Shown: positions 1 through 10,566 of the stretch, one piece after another
Layout of the letters: each line of letters starts with the position of its first letter
How positions within the stretch are numbered: the first letter of the stretch is position 1
Assembly: GCF_011764445.1 (NCBI RefSeq)
Contig: NZ_BLPG01000001.1
Span: forward strand, 2,914,001 to 2,978,000
Direction: 5' to 3'
Source of the DNA: Phytohabitans rumicis
GTDB lineage: Bacteria > Actinomycetota > Actinomycetes > Mycobacteriales > Micromonosporaceae
DNA length: 64,000 bases
Position numbers and translations under genes: made by a program
Notes under the pieces: model-generated
Seen by the model: only the letters and a program-made list of their open reading frames with translations
Database searches by the model: none
What the model was told of the DNA's origin: nothing

Positions 1-350
1 ATCGAGTCGCGCTCCATCTCGTCGAACCCGCCGGTGTCGACCTCCCACGCCGGCACCCGCACGAGGAAGAACTCCTGATGTTGCCGGTACAGCTGGCCGT
101 CGAACGGGTACACGGTGACCTCGTCCCAGACCGGCGCGCCGAGCTCGTCCGGGGTCAGCCGCAGGCCGGTCTCCTCCGCCAGCTCGCGGGCCGCTCCCAC
201 CGCGTACGCCTCGTCGCCGTCCAGCCCTCCGCCGGGGGTGAACCAGTAGCGGTGGTCGGGCCGGGCCGGGTCGAATCCCCGAAACATCAACACGCGATCG
301 TCACCGTCGACGAGCAGCACCCGGGCCGCCCGGCGGGGGATAGCGTCCAC
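1..350 (-). CDS. NUDIX hydrolase, C-terminus cut by window edge
   Basis: The minus strand reads open from a GTG at 350 to the window edge (about 116 residues seen). The Nudix box is clear: GGGLDGDEAYAVGAARELAE followed by ETGL, matching GX5EX7REUXEEXGU, so the metal-binding glutamates are present. The family hydrolyses nucleoside diphosphates linked to another moiety; the substrate cannot be told. The N-terminal RAARVLLVDGDDRVLMFRG strand is typical of cytosolic housekeeping NUDIX proteins. It lies 23 bp downstream of lepB and is probably co-transcribed with it. No strong ribosome site is visible, so the start is tentative. Confidence 0.85.
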   Translation of the reverse strand, partial: MDAIPRRAARVLLVDGDDRVLMFRGFDPARPDHRYWFTPGGGLDGDEAYAVGAARELAEETGLRLTPDELGAPVWDEVTVYPFDGQLYRQHQEFFLVRVPAWEVDTGGFDEMERDS

Positions 351-373
351 GGCCCCAGCCTAAGGCGTCGCGG

Positions 374-1012
374 TCAGCCGCCGGCGGACGGGATCGAGTC
401 GAACGGATCCGGCACCGACAGCCACTTGGCCCGGCCAACCGGCCAGAACACCACGAACGCCCGGCCGATCACGGCGTCTTCGGGGATCGTGGCGATGTTG
501 AGGTCGCGGGTGCGCTCGTAGTGCTCCAGCGAGTCGCCGGACGCGGACCGGTGGTCGCCCATCATCCACAGCCGACCCTCGGGCACCGTGATGTCGAACG
601 ACTCGTCGGCCGCCAGGTCGGTGGTGCCGCCCTCGGAGAAGATGTACGGCTCGTCGAGCGACTGCCCGTTGATCATCAGGCGCTGCTCGGCGTCGCAGCA
701 GACGATGCGGTCGCCGCCGACGCCGATGACCCGCTTGATGAAGTCTTCGCCGTCGGGGTTGCTGCGCCAGTCCTTCGGCGCCTCGAACACCACGATCTCG
801 CCGCGCTTCGGCGACCGGAAGTCGTAGACCAGCTTGTTGACGAGCACCCGGTCGTAGATGTCGAGGGTGTGCTCCATCGACGGCGACGGGATGTAGAACG
901 TCTGCAGGACGAAGGCGCGCACCAGCACGGCCACCAGGATGGCCACGCCCAGCAGGATGGGCAGCTCGCGCCAGAACGAACTGCGGCGCTTGTCGGTCTG
1001 CTCGTCAATCAC
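374..1012 (-). CDS. lepB: Signal peptidase I, second copy
   Basis: Type I signal peptidase (212 aa) that cleaves signal peptides of Sec/Tat-exported proteins on the outer membrane face. A single N-terminal membrane segment (about residues 16-36) precedes the catalytic Ser45 in IPSPSMEHTL. The general-base lysine is Lys93 in [13 protein letters not shown], and the GDHRSASGDS box follows. It overlaps the upstream lepB by 4 bp (ATGA), so the two are translationally coupled. Tandem signal peptidases are common in actinomycetes and may differ in substrate preference. This copy is the shorter one, with a minimal cytosolic tail. Confidence 0.95.
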   Translation of the reverse strand: MIDEQTDKRRSSFWRELPILLGVAILVAVLVRAFVLQTFYIPSPSMEHTLDIYDRVLVNKLVYDFRSPKRGEIVVFEAPKDWRSNPDGEDFIKRVIGVGGDRIVCCDAEQRLMINGQSLDEPYIFSEGGTTDLAADESFDITVPEGRLWMMGDHRSASGDSLEHYERTRDLNIATIPEDAVIGRAFVVFWPVGRAKWLSVPDPFDSIPSAGG

Positions 1013-2016
1013 GGACGGAGCCTACGACGCAGACCTGAGAATGGGCGTCGGGAACGCGCGGAGAACGCCAAAGACCCCACGATCGGCAGGATCACCACGA
1101 TGTCGCCCTGCACGGGCGGGCGCACCGGCGTGGCCGGCATCGCCACCGCCTGCGGCACGCCGTCGAATGTCGACGGTGTGCCGAGCCCATTCCACCGGTC
1201 GTAGGGCCAGACAATGACGAACGCCCGGCCGATCACGTTGTCGATCGGCACCTGACCCTGGCACCGCGAGTCCTGCGACACGAGCCGATGGTCGCCCATC
1301 ACCCAGAGGTTGCCCGGGGCCACGGTGATCTCGGCGAACTGCCGCGACCGGCACTCGCGCGGGTTGGCCGGCAGGTCGGGATCGGAGTTCTCCAGCACGT
1401 ACGGCTCGTCGAGCGACTTGCCGTTGACCTGCACCCGGCCCTGCTCGTCGCAGCACTTCACCTTGTCGCCGGGGACGCCGATGACCCGCTTGATGAAGTC
1501 TTTCTCCCCGGGCCGGCTCACCCCGACCAGGTCGCCGACCGTGCGGCCGAGCTTGGCCATGAAGCCCAGCTCGGGCTCCTGAAACTCGGGCGTCCAGTTC
1601 GGCGGGCCGCGGAACACCACGACCTCGCCCCGCTGCGGATCCCGGACGTCATAAACGATCTTGTTGACGAGGACCCGGTCGCCGATGAGCAGCGTGTCCT
1701 CCATGGACCCTGACGGGATGAAGAACGCCTGGAGCAGGAACGTGCGGATCAGCACCGCCAGGCAGAACGCGACGATGAGCAGCAGCGGGAGCTCCTGCCA
1801 CAGTGGCATCTGCTTGCGGATGCCACTGGGCCTGGCCCGCCGCGGCGACCGAAAAGGGTCGAGGTCGTCCTCCGGCTGCACGTCGCGCGTCCCCCGGGCC
1901 CGGGATACAGCACTACCGCCCGCTGTGCTTCCTCCCCGAAAGCTTTGCGAGCGGTAGTTCTGGGGTGTCGCTGCGCCCTGGCGTGGACCGCGGACGAAGC
2001 GTTCGTCGTACGTCAC
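1009..2016 (-). CDS. lepB: Signal peptidase I, first copy with long cytosolic N-tail
   Basis: Signal peptidase I of about 335 aa from the GTG at 2016; upstream codons in frame run into the rplS tail region, so I prefer this start. A proline/arginine-rich cytosolic region of about 70 residues is followed by one membrane helix, then catalytic Ser in [11 protein letters not shown] and Lys in [15 protein letters not shown], then [12 protein letters not shown] second hydrophobic stretch ([14 protein letters not shown]) lies near the C-terminus, so both ends may be anchored. An insertion ([20 protein letters not shown]) between Ser and Lys distinguishes it from the next copy. It follows rplS, matching the conserved rplS-lepB order. 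Confidence 0.93.
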   Translation of the reverse strand: MTYDERFVRGPRQGAATPQNYRSQSFRGGSTAGGSAVSRARGTRDVQPEDDLDPFRSPRRARPSGIRKQMPLWQELPLLLIVAFCLAVLIRTFLLQAFFIPSGSMEDTLLIGDRVLVNKIVYDVRDPQRGEVVVFRGPPNWTPEFQEPELGFMAKLGRTVGDLVGVSRPGEKDFIKRVIGVPGDKVKCCDEQGRVQVNGKSLDEPYVLENSDPDLPANPRECRSRQFAEITVAPGNLWVMGDHRLVSQDSRCQGQVPIDNVIGRAFVIVWPYDRWNGLGTPSTFDGVPQAVAMPATPVRPPVQGDIVVILPIVGSLAFSARSRRPFSGLRRRLRP

Positions 2017-2070
2017 TGCCCCATAGCGTATCCGGCCGGCGCCCTTACCGACCAACGCTCAGGCAGAGAC

Positions 2071-2426
2071 TTACGAAGCCTTCGCCTCGCGCTTCTCCTT
2101 GATCTTCGCGGCCTTGCCCGAAGCTCGCGGAGGTAGTACAGCTTCGCCCGGCGGACGGCACCACGCGTGACGATCTCGATACGGTCGAGGGCCGGGCTGT
2201 TGATCGGGTAGGTGCGCTCGACGCCGACGCCGAAGCTCACCTTCCGCACGGTGAAGGTCTCGCGCAGGCCGGCACCGTGGCGCCGGATGACGACGCCCTG
2301 GAAGACCTGGACCCGGGAACGGTTGCCCTCGACCACCCGCGCGTGCACCTTCACGGTGTCACCGGCGCGGAAGTCGGGGAGGTCGGTCCGCTTCGACTGG
2401 GCGTCCAGTGCATCGAGCGTGTTCAT
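2071..2426 (-). CDS. rplS: 50S ribosomal protein L19, apparent one-base frameshift near the end
   Basis: L19 lies at the 30S-50S interface. Start is ATG at 2426, with GAGGAAG about 8 bases upstream. The body is canonical: [20 protein letters not shown], then [13 protein letters not shown], then [11 protein letters not shown]. The frame is lost after LREL at the CCC run 2117-2119. As written, translation runs on to 2013 with an arginine-rich nonsense tail. Adding one base gives a normal tail ([15 protein letters not shown], stop at 2071-2073) and a 118-residue protein, the usual L19 length. L19 is essentially indispensable, so a sequence error is more likely than a true mutation. Confidence 0.93.
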
Positions 2427-2510
2427 CGCTGGCTTCCTCAAGACTCGTTGGGGCGGTAAGACTAGTCGGCGCGATCGTCGCCTCGCGACGGCCGGGAGAT
2501 GGCAACCTCA

Positions 2511-3277
2511 CTACTTTGCCATATCGGCACCCCGGACCGGAAATCCGGCCCCGGTCAAGACCGTGACGTCGCGCTTGTCGAGGGTACCTGGGTCCAGCGC
2601 CGCCAGCAGATCCGGCCGCCGCTGTGCCGTGCGCAACAGGGCCTGGTCGCGGCGCCACCGCGCGATCCGGCCATGATCTCCAGACCGCAATATCTCGGGT
2701 ACGGGGTGTCCGCGCCACTCCGGCGGCTTGGTGTAGACCGGGGTCTCCAGCAGCCCGTGCGCGTGCGACTCGTCCGCCAGCGAGTCGGCGTTGCCCAGCA
2801 CGCCGGGCAGCAGCCGGACGATCGCCTCGCACATGGCCAGGACGGCGACCTCCCCGCCGAACAGGACGTAGTCCCCCAGCGACACCTCGGTGACCGGCAT
2901 CCGGGTCGCCGCGTGGTCGAGGACGCGCTGGTCGATGCCCTCGTACCGGCCGCAGGCGAAGATCAGGTGCGGCTCGGCGGCCAGCTCGTGCGCGAGCGCC
3001 TGGGTGAACGGGGTGCCCGCCGGGGTGGGCACGACCAGCCGGGCGGCGCCGTCCGGGGCGAGCGCGTCCAGGGCCTCCCCCACGGCTCGGGGCGCATGAC
3101 CATGCCCGGCCCGCCGCCGTACGGGGTGTCGTCAACCGTCCGGTGTACGTCGTATGTCCAGGTCCGGAGGTCGTGCACCGCGGCGTCGAGCAGTCCGCTG
3201 GACCGGGCCTTGCCGATCAGCGACAGGTCAAGCGGAGCGAAGTACTCCGGGAAGATCGTGACAACGTCGATCCGCAT
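2511..3277 (-). CDS. trmD: tRNA (guanine-N1)-methyltransferase, apparent frameshift
   Basis: TrmD methylates G37 of tRNAs (m1G37) using S-adenosylmethionine in a trefoil-knot SPOUT fold. The start [19 protein letters not shown] (ATG 3277, GGAGG upstream) and the motif [13 protein letters not shown] are in one frame. The rest, including [16 protein letters not shown] and [13 protein letters not shown], is in another. The break is at the C-run 3077-3081 (reads TGGGGGAGG on the coding strand, where TGGGGGGAGG is expected). One added base gives a continuous 255-residue protein, the family length. Its usual neighbour rimM is about 3.6 kb away because a plus-strand block intervenes. Confidence 0.93.
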
Positions 3278-3342
3278 CTTCTTGTTCGACCTCCGCATGG
3301 TGGCGGATGTATCCGGCGCCCCGGAAGGCGAGTCTTTATCGC

Positions 3343-3588
3343 ATGTACGGATCATCCGAGCAGGCACTCTACGTGCTGGGCCAGGCCGCGGAGGTGCGGG
3401 CCCGGGCCGACGTCACCTGGCGCTCGGCGATCAGGCAAGCCCTGGCGAGCCGGGTCCCGATCGAGCAGATCGCCAACCGCGCCCACACCACCATCGAGCA
3501 CGTGCTCGCGATCGTGAACACGTCTTCGCCAGTATCCGATTCTCCGCGTCGTGGCGGATGTTTCCCCCGCAACGCCGGGCCATGGTGA
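3343..3588 (+). CDS. Hypothetical protein, first of a small pair
   Basis: Small protein of 81 aa, not recognised as a named family. The middle ([20 protein letters not shown] then [14 protein letters not shown]) looks like a helix-turn-helix, suggesting a small DNA-binding protein; this is inference from pattern only. It starts 65 bp from the divergent trmD start. It ends TGATG against the next gene, indicating translational coupling. The last 20 residues (proline, arginine and cysteine rich) are low-complexity and could reflect a frame slip. Confidence 0.5.
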   Translation: MYGSSEQALYVLGQAAEVRARADVTWRSAIRQALASRVPIEQIANRAHTTIEHVLAIVNTSSPVSDSPRRGGCFPRNAGPW

Positions 3589-3905
3589 TGCACATGCCCC
3601 GCTTGAACATCACCGCGACGCGGTGCGAGGCGCTGTTCGTGTCTGAGCTCCAGCACTCGCAGCGCCCCAACGCGGAGCAGGTACGCGCCGCGGTTGTCCG
3701 GACCGTCCGCACGCACGGCGTGCAGAACTGCGTGGCCCAGGTCGCGCAGGAGTTCGGCGACCACCCCGACACCGCCGTCGCCCGGATGCGCTGGGCCCGG
3801 GAAACGGTGGCGGCCGCGTACACGAACCGCGTTAGAGGATGGTCGACCCGAACGACCATCTGCCCCAAGGCCGCCGCCGCCCTGCCTCCGGCAAAAGCGG
3901 CCTAA
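3588..3905 (+). CDS. Hypothetical protein, second of a small pair
   Basis: Protein of about 105 aa from ATG 3588; in-frame ATGs at 3582 and 3594 are alternatives. The core (ATRCEALFVSELQHSQRPNA, then EQVRAAVVRTVRTHGV, then VAQEFGDHPDTAVARMRWA) is helical. I associate this pattern with short conserved Micromonosporaceae proteins of unknown function. The start overlaps the previous stop (TGATG). A strong stem-loop follows the stop. The tail after WARETVAAA reads poorly and may be frame-shifted. Confidence 0.5.
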   Translation: MHMPRLNITATRCEALFVSELQHSQRPNAEQVRAAVVRTVRTHGVQNCVAQVAQEFGDHPDTAVARMRWARETVAAAYTNRVRGWSTRTTICPKAAAALPPAKAA

Positions 3906-3936
3906 CAGAACCGCCGGTCATCCCCCGACCGGTGCG

Positions 3937-3979
3937 GCCCCGGATGGTGGACGTTCCACGCCTCCCCACCATCCGGGGC
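3937..3979 (+). terminator. Stem-loop after the small-gene pair
   Basis: A perfect 14-bp inverted repeat, GCCCCGGATGGTGG paired with CCACCATCCGGGGC across a 15-nt loop, starts about 30 bp after the stop at 3905. No T-run follows, as is usual for actinomycete terminators. It probably ends the 3343-3905 transcript. Confidence 0.7.
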
Positions 3980-3989
3980 GTCTCTGTCT

Positions 3990-4043
3990 GCAAGGAAGGG
4001 CCCCTTGTTATCGCTTTGTGCATAGCAAGGGGCCCTTCCTAAC
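3990..4043. repeat. Palindromic repeat family 1, copy A
   Basis: A 54-bp palindrome with 14-bp arms GGAAGGGCCCCTTG and CAAGGGGCCCTTCC around an 18-nt loop (TTATCGCTTTGTGCATAG). Related copies lie at 17384-17437, 41527-41606 and 63183-63236. The loop is conserved between copies as well as the arms. It ends 26 bp before the LuxR-type gene. Confidence 0.85.
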
Positions 4044-4069
4044 GCCTCAGCGAGGGTTAGGCTCAGCGC

Positions 4070-6865
4070 ATGTCGGCCCACACGGTGGGGCGGGAAGCTG
4101 AAAGCGCGCGGGTGGCGGAGCTGGCGGCGCGGGCCGCGGCGGGAAACGGCGCGAGCCTTCTGGTCGAGGGCGAGCCGGGGATCGGCAAGACGACACTGCT
4201 GGACACGGTCGCGGCGGAGTGCGCCCGACTCGGGATGCGGGTCGTGCGCGGGGCGGCCGAAGACCTGGAGCAGCGGCTCCCGTTCGCCGCGATCGGCACC
4301 TGTCTGGGCCTCCGAAGCGGGACGAAGCAGGACGCCACCACAGCCCGGGTCGCCGGGCTGTTGCGCGGCGAGGACGCCCTCGGGCAGAGCGTGGCCGCGG
4401 TCAACCACGAGTTCGCCGCCACCGAGGCGATCCTGGACCTGATGGACCAGTGGTGCGCCGCCGGCCCGGTCGCGCTGATCGTGGACGACGCGCAGTGGGC
4501 CGACCCGTCGAGCGTGCTGGTGCTGCACCGCCTCGGTCAGGGCATCGGCCAGCAGCCGCTGCTCATGGTCATCGCCGTGCGGTCGGCGCCGCGCGACGAG
4601 CCGGTGGCCGGGCTCATCCGCGGGCTGCAGGCGCGGGGCTCGGAGGTGCTGCGTCTGGAGCCGCTGCCGGACGCGGCCGTCGCGGCCCTGGTGCGGGAGA
4701 TCCTGGCCGCCCCACCCGGGGAGGCCCTCGCCGGCCTGGTGGCCCGCGCGGGCGGCAACCCGATGTACGTCACCGAACTGGTCGACGCCCTGAACCGCGC
4801 CGCCGCGATCACCGTCGACGGCGGGGTGGCCGACGTGGCGGGACGCGAGCCGCAGGCGCTGCCCGCCTCGCTGGTCGAGAGCGTGCTGCGCCGGCTGGAC
4901 TTCCTGCCGCGCAACGCCCGGGACACCCTGGAGATGGCCGCGGTGCTGGGCCCGACGGTCGACGTCACCGAGCTGTCCCGGGTGCTCGACAGCCCGCTGG
5001 GCGCCGTCTCCGAGGCGCTCGTCCAGGCCATGGAGGCGGGCCTGCTCATCGACAACGGCCGGCAGTTCGTCTTCCGCCACGACCTCATCCGGGAGGCCCT
5101 CGCCGAGCACTTGCCGGCCGCCGTACGCACTGCGCTCCGGCTGCGGGCCGGTGAGGTGCTCGCCGCCGCGGGCGCCCCGGTGGAACGCGTCGCCGAGCAC
5201 CTGCTCGCCGGGACGGCCGTCGACCCGGGCACGGTTGACTGGCTGCTCAGTCAGTCGGACGCGCTGATCGTGCGGGCGCCACGGCTCGCCGTACCCCTGC
5301 TCCGGCGAGCCCTGGCGGCGGTGGACAGCGGCGCGCCGGCGGCGGACGCGCTGCGACTGCATCTGGTCCGGGCCCTGCTCTGGGACGGCGACCCGGTCGA
5401 GGCGGAACGGGCGGCGCGCGCCGCGATGCTGACCAACGGCGACCCGGCGCTGCACTGGCTGTTGCTTCAGGCGTGCTACCGGCAGGGGCGGCTGGACGAG
5501 GCGGTCACCGTGGCGGAGGAGGCGCTGCGGCTGCCCGACCTCGCGCCGGGGCAGGCCGGGCGCTTCCACGGCTTCGCCGCGACGTGCCTGTTCTACCTGG
5601 AACGGTTCGACGCCGGCGAGTTGGCCGCCCGGCTGGCCGTGGAGGAGGGCGAGGCGGACCGGAACACGCAGGCCATCGGGCTCGGCTACCTGGGCCTGTC
5701 CGCGCTGCGGTTCGCGGACGGCGACATGGCAGGCGCCTACGCGCACAACGAACGGGCGCTGGCCGCGTTCGGCCGCGGGATCCAGCCGGACCTGCAGGCC
5801 GACCCGTACGCGATGCGCGGCTACTGCCTGCTGGAGCTGGACCGGTTCGCGGAGGCGGACGAGGCGCTGGCCACGGCGGTGCGCCACAACCAGGCCACCG
5901 GCGGCGTCTACCTGGCGCTGACCCATGCCCTACGCGCCCGCCTGCGGTTTCTGGACGGCCGCTGGGACGACGCGCTCGCCGAGATCGAGACCGGGCTGGA
6001 CGGCCCCGACCCGCTCGGCCAGGCGGTGGGGCTGCGCGCGCTCGCCGCCCTGATCGCCATCCGGCGCGGCGCCTACCACCAGGACCTGCACGCGCTTCCC
6101 GAGCCGGGCGAGGGCGTGGGCGGGCGCAAGTACGGCTACCTCACCCGCTGGGCGCAGGCGCTCCTGGAAGAGTCCCGATCCCGGCCCGAGCGCGCGCTGG
6201 AACTGCTCTATCCGGTCTGGGAGCGGGCCTGGGGGCTGGACCAGCGGCGGATCATCTACCGCGTCTGCGCCGACCTGGCCCGGCTCGCCACCGTCGTCGG
6301 CGACCACAAGCGGGCCGCCGACCTGGCCGACACCTCCGAGGCGCTCGCGGCCGGGCAGCCGACGCGCAGCCTCGAAGCCACCGCGCTGCTGTGCCGCGGG
6401 CTGGCCGACGACGACCCCGACCGGCTGCTGAGCGCCGCCGGCGCGTTCCACCAGGCCGGGTGGCCGCTGCACGAGGGACAGGGGTACGAGAGTGCGGCCA
6501 CCGTGCTGGCCCGCGCCGGCCGGGAGACCGAGGCCCGGGAGGCGCTCGGGAAGGCGCTCGACCGCTACGCCGGCCTCGAAGCCGGCTGGGACGCGGACCG
6601 TGCGGAGGCGCGACTGCGGCAGGCCGGGATCCGGCGCGGGCGGCACGGGCCCCGCAAGCGCCCGAAGCACGGCTGGGCGGCGCTCACCGGCACCGAGAAC
6701 AGGGTCGCCCTGATGGTGGCCGAGGGACGGTCGAACCCGGACATCGCCGCTCAGATGTTCCTGTCCCGCCGTACCGTGCAGACGCACGTGTCGAGCATCC
6801 TGGCCAAGCTCAGCCTCAGCTCGCGGGTGGAACTGGCGATCAGCATGTCCCGCCGCGAGGCTTAG
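4070..6865 (+). CDS. LuxR-family ATPase regulator (LAL type)
   Basis: Large ATP-binding LuxR-type regulator (931 aa). An N-terminal AAA/STAND ATPase has Walker A GEPGIGKT at residues 34-41 and Walker B ALIVDDAQWAD around residue 140. A long middle of TPR-like helical repeats follows. The C-terminal LuxR helix-turn-helix (LTGTENRVALMVAEGRSNPD, then MFLSRRTVQTHVSSILAKL) occupies the last 65 residues. Such proteins are typically transcriptional activators triggered by a ligand bound to the TPR region; the ligand is unknown. It is convergent with rimM (4-bp overlap) and lies inside what is normally the unbroken rimM-trmD operon, so it is probably an insertion. Confidence 0.93.
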   Translation: MSAHTVGREAESARVAELAARAAAGNGASLLVEGEPGIGKTTLLDTVAAECARLGMRVVRGAAEDLEQRLPFAAIGTCLGLRSGTKQDATTARVAGLLRGEDALGQSVAAVNHEFAATEAILDLMDQWCAAGPVALIVDDAQWADPSSVLVLHRLGQGIGQQPLLMVIAVRSAPRDEPVAGLIRGLQARGSEVLRLEPLPDAAVAALVREILAAPPGEALAGLVARAGGNPMYVTELVDALNRAAAITVDGGVADVAGREPQALPASLVESVLRRLDFLPRNARDTLEMAAVLGPTVDVTELSRVLDSPLGAVSEALVQAMEAGLLIDNGRQFVFRHDLIREALAEHLPAAVRTALRLRAGEVLAAAGAPVERVAEHLLAGTAVDPGTVDWLLSQSDALIVRAPRLAVPLLRRALAAVDSGAPAADALRLHLVRALLWDGDPVEAERAARAAMLTNGDPALHWLLLQACYRQGRLDEAVTVAEEALRLPDLAPGQAGRFHGFAATCLFYLERFDAGELAARLAVEEGEADRNTQAIGLGYLGLSALRFADGDMAGAYAHNERALAAFGRGIQPDLQADPYAMRGYCLLELDRFAEADEALATAVRHNQATGGVYLALTHALRARLRFLDGRWDDALAEIETGLDGPDPLGQAVGLRALAALIAIRRGAYHQDLHALPEPGEGVGGRKYGYLTRWAQALLEESRSRPERALELLYPVWERAWGLDQRRIIYRVCADLARLATVVGDHKRAADLADTSEALAAGQPTRSLEATALLCRGLADDDPDRLLSAAGAFHQAGWPLHEGQGYESAATVLARAGRETEAREALGKALDRYAGLEAGWDADRAEARLRQAGIRRGRHGPRKRPKHGWAALTGTENRVALMVAEGRSNPDIAAQMFLSRRTVQTHVSSILAKLSLSSRVELAISMSRREA

Positions 6866-7410
6866 AGGTCGAAGAGGCCCTCGGGCGGGTCGACGACCAC
6901 CCGGCCGCCGGCCAGGTCGACCTCCGGCACGATCGCCTTGACGAACGGGACCAGCGCGATCTTGCCCTCGGGGCGGCGCAGCACCAGCAGGTCGGACGCC
7001 GGCGCGTGGTCGATGCGGGCCACCTCGCCCAGGGTCTCCCCCGCCGGCGTGACGGCGGTCAGGCCGACCAACTGGTGGTCGTTGAACTCGTCCGGGTCGT
7101 CGGGGGCGGCGATCTCCGCGATGTCGACCCCGAGCAGGACGTCGCGCAGCGCCTCCGCGACGTTGCGGTCGTAGACCCCCTCGAACACGACGATCAGCCG
7201 GCCCTGGTGGGCGCGGACGGCTTCGATGGTGAGCCGCTCGGGGACGCGATAGGCGGAAGGGTCGTCGGAAGACGGCTGCGCCCCCGGGTCGGTGATCAAC
7301 ACCTTCCCAGGGGCGAACCGCTCGTCCGGTTCGTCCGTCCGCACCTCCACGCTGACTTCACCGCGGATGCCGTGCGGCCGGGTTATGCGACCGACGTAGC
7401 GAAGATCCAT
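6862..7410 (-). CDS. rimM: 16S rRNA processing protein RimM
   Basis: RimM assists late 30S assembly by binding S19 and the 16S 3' domain. Start MDLRYVGRITRPHGIRGEVS (ATG 7410), with the classic GRITRPHGIRGEV motif; the C-terminal PRC-barrel contains EVARIDHAPASDLLVLRR and ALVPFVKAIVPEVD. 182 aa, normal length. It starts 7 bp after the KH-gene stop, so the rpsP-KH-rimM group reads as one operon. trmD should follow immediately but is separated by the plus-strand insert. Confidence 0.95.
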   Translation of the reverse strand: MDLRYVGRITRPHGIRGEVSVEVRTDEPDERFAPGKVLITDPGAQPSSDDPSAYRVPERLTIEAVRAHQGRLIVVFEGVYDRNVAEALRDVLLGVDIAEIAAPDDPDEFNDHQLVGLTAVTPAGETLGEVARIDHAPASDLLVLRRPEGKIALVPFVKAIVPEVDLAGGRVVVDPPEGLFDL

Positions 7411-7417
7411 AGCAGGC

Positions 7418-7651
7418 TCAGTACGAGTCGACGATGTCAACCCGCACGCCGCGACCGCCGATCGAGCCGATCACCTGACGCAGCGCCTTCGCGGTGCGCC
7501 CGCCACGACCGATCACGGTACCGAGATCTTCAGGGTGTACCCGCACCTCGAGCCGCTTGCCGCGGCGGGAGTCGACCATGCGCACCCGGACGTCGTCCGG
7601 GTGGTCGACTATGCCCTTGACGAGGTGCTCCAGCGCGGGCCGGAGGGCCAC
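7418..7651 (-). CDS. KH-domain RNA-binding protein
   Basis: Single KH-domain protein of 77 aa from a GTG one base past the rpsP stop. The KH signature VIGRGGRTAKALRQVI (the GXXG loop is GRGG) and the ending RGVRVDIVDSY are characteristic of the KhpA family encoded between rpsP and rimM. KhpA proteins bind RNA broadly, with proposed roles in small-RNA and ribosome function. Confidence 0.95.
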   Translation of the reverse strand: MALRPALEHLVKGIVDHPDDVRVRMVDSRRGKRLEVRVHPEDLGTVIGRGGRTAKALRQVIGSIGGRGVRVDIVDSY

Positions 7652-7652
7652 C

Positions 7653-8114
7653 TCAGACCTGCTCGCCGGAGGTGGCACCGGCCTGCTCCTCGGTCTTCTC
7701 GGCAGCGTCCGCAGGGGCCGCCGCCTTCTTGGCTGCCTTCTTCGCGGGCCTGGCCGGAGCCGCCTCCGCGAGCCCGGCGGCCGCCTTCGCCTCGGCCTCG
7801 TACGCCGCCTTGCGGTCGGCACGCTCCGGCGCGACGAGCAGCGGCGGCGGGGCCGGCTCGCCCTTGAACTTCTGCCAGTCGCCGGTCTTCTCCAGGATGC
7901 GCTGGACAGCCTCGCTGGGCTGGGCGCCGACGGAGAGCCAGTGCTGGACCCGGTCCGACTTGACTTCGATGACCGAGGGGTCTTCCTTCGGCTGGTAAAT
8001 GCCGACGTACTCGATCGCCCGACCGTCGCGCTTGGTGCGCGAGTCGGCGACGACGATGCGGTATTGCGGGTTGCGGATCTTACCCATCCGCAGGAGCCGG
8101 ATCTTTACGGCCAC
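7653..8114 (-). CDS. rpsP: 30S ribosomal protein S16 with extended tail
   Basis: S16 stabilises the 30S body. N-terminus [20 protein letters not shown] is canonical, and the conserved core ends around residue 90 ([11 protein letters not shown]). The remaining 60 residues form an Ala/Lys/Glu-rich tail ([13 protein letters not shown]), a common actinobacterial extension. First gene of the rpsP-KH-rimM operon; a 96-bp gap upstream to the DUF402 gene is available for a promoter, though I see no clear -10/-35. Confidence 0.96.
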   Translation of the reverse strand: MAVKIRLLRMGKIRNPQYRIVVADSRTKRDGRAIEYVGIYQPKEDPSVIEVKSDRVQHWLSVGAQPSEAVQRILEKTGDWQKFKGEPAPPPLLVAPERADRKAAYEAEAKAAAGLAEAAPARPAKKAAKKAAAPADAAEKTEEQAGATSGEQV

Positions 8115-8210
8115 GGTTAGTTTCGCTCCTGTGCGCGATAACGGGTGAACTGCCGGTCGCCACGTGGGGCTGTGGCGTCGGAGCTCGGGTGGACTGGCCG
8201 CACGTCCGGG

Positions 8211-8918
8211 TTAGAGGGCGCGGACGCGTGCCGGCATACCAGCGTCCCATTGTGCCAGACACGGCGGCCCGCTAGATGGCCGGGGGCGATCCCATCCGGC
8301 GGGCAGCGCCGCGGGCGTCGCCCAGGCCGGGTCGGGCACGAAGTCGGTCCACGTCCCGTCAAACGGAAACTCGCCCGCCTCGATGAGCTTGATCACACGC
8401 TGGCCCTCGGCGCGCACCGCCGCCTCGTCGGCGACCCAGTAGTGCTCGGGAAAGCCCAGCCGCTCGGCGAACTCCTCCTCGTCCTTCCACTCCCAGGTGC
8501 CGCCCGGCCAGGCGACCACGTCGAGGTCCTGGTCCACCATGTCGACCCCGGCCACCGCGCCGTCGTCCCAGCGCACGCCGGGCTCTTCCAGGTTGACGTA
8601 CCAGTTGGCGAAGCGGTCGGCGTCGTCCCGGAACCACCACACCGAGTGCGGCGCCCCGACCGGGAGGAACATCAGCACCGGCGGGCCCGCCCAGGTGCCC
8701 GGCAGCAGGCGGTACGACCGGGTGACGAACTCGGCGAACGGGACCTCGCGCATGCTCTTGCCGTCGTCGGTGACCTCGCTGGCCACCGGTGTGCCGCGGG
8801 CGACCCACAGCAGCAGGCCGCGCTCGTCGTCGCTGACCACGCGGGCGGGGCGTACCCAGCCGATGCGGCCGCGGCGGACGTTGCGGTGAACGATCAGCCG
8901 GCCAGGCGAAAAAGGCAT
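8211..8918 (-). CDS. DUF402-domain protein
   Basis: About 235 aa from ATG 8918. The core (PVGAPHSVWWFRDDADRF, NWYVNLEEPGVRW, VDMVDQDLDVVAWPGG) matches the DUF402/FomD-like fold, a family that includes phosphatases acting on small phosphates or nucleotides; the substrate here is unknown. Typical homologues end soon after a GWDRP motif. Here an odd 20-residue tail follows it, beginning at a GGGGG run (8282-8286). One extra base there would give an immediate stop, so the true C-terminus may lie near 8272. Confidence 0.8.
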   Translation of the reverse strand: MPFSPGRLIVHRNVRRGRIGWVRPARVVSDDERGLLLWVARGTPVASEVTDDGKSMREVPFAEFVTRSYRLLPGTWAGPPVLMFLPVGAPHSVWWFRDDADRFANWYVNLEEPGVRWDDGAVAGVDMVDQDLDVVAWPGGTWEWKDEEEFAERLGFPEHYWVADEAAVRAEGQRVIKLIEAGEFPFDGTWTDFVPDPAWATPAALPAGWDRPRPSSGPPCLAQWDAGMPARVRAL

Positions 8919-8932
8919 CGGAACGCGCGAAC

Positions 8933-10566
<1,634 letters not shown>

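Noticed and set aside
2071-2130. Programmed ribosomal frameshift in rplS
   Set aside because: There is no slippery heptamer or downstream structure, and the same one-base loss recurs in 15 other unrelated genes, so a common technical cause is simpler.
3902-5926. A 674-codon minus-strand frame opposite the LuxR-type gene
   Set aside because: Shadow frame rich in Arg/Gln/Gly; the plus strand encodes a Walker-containing regulator with a proper HTH.
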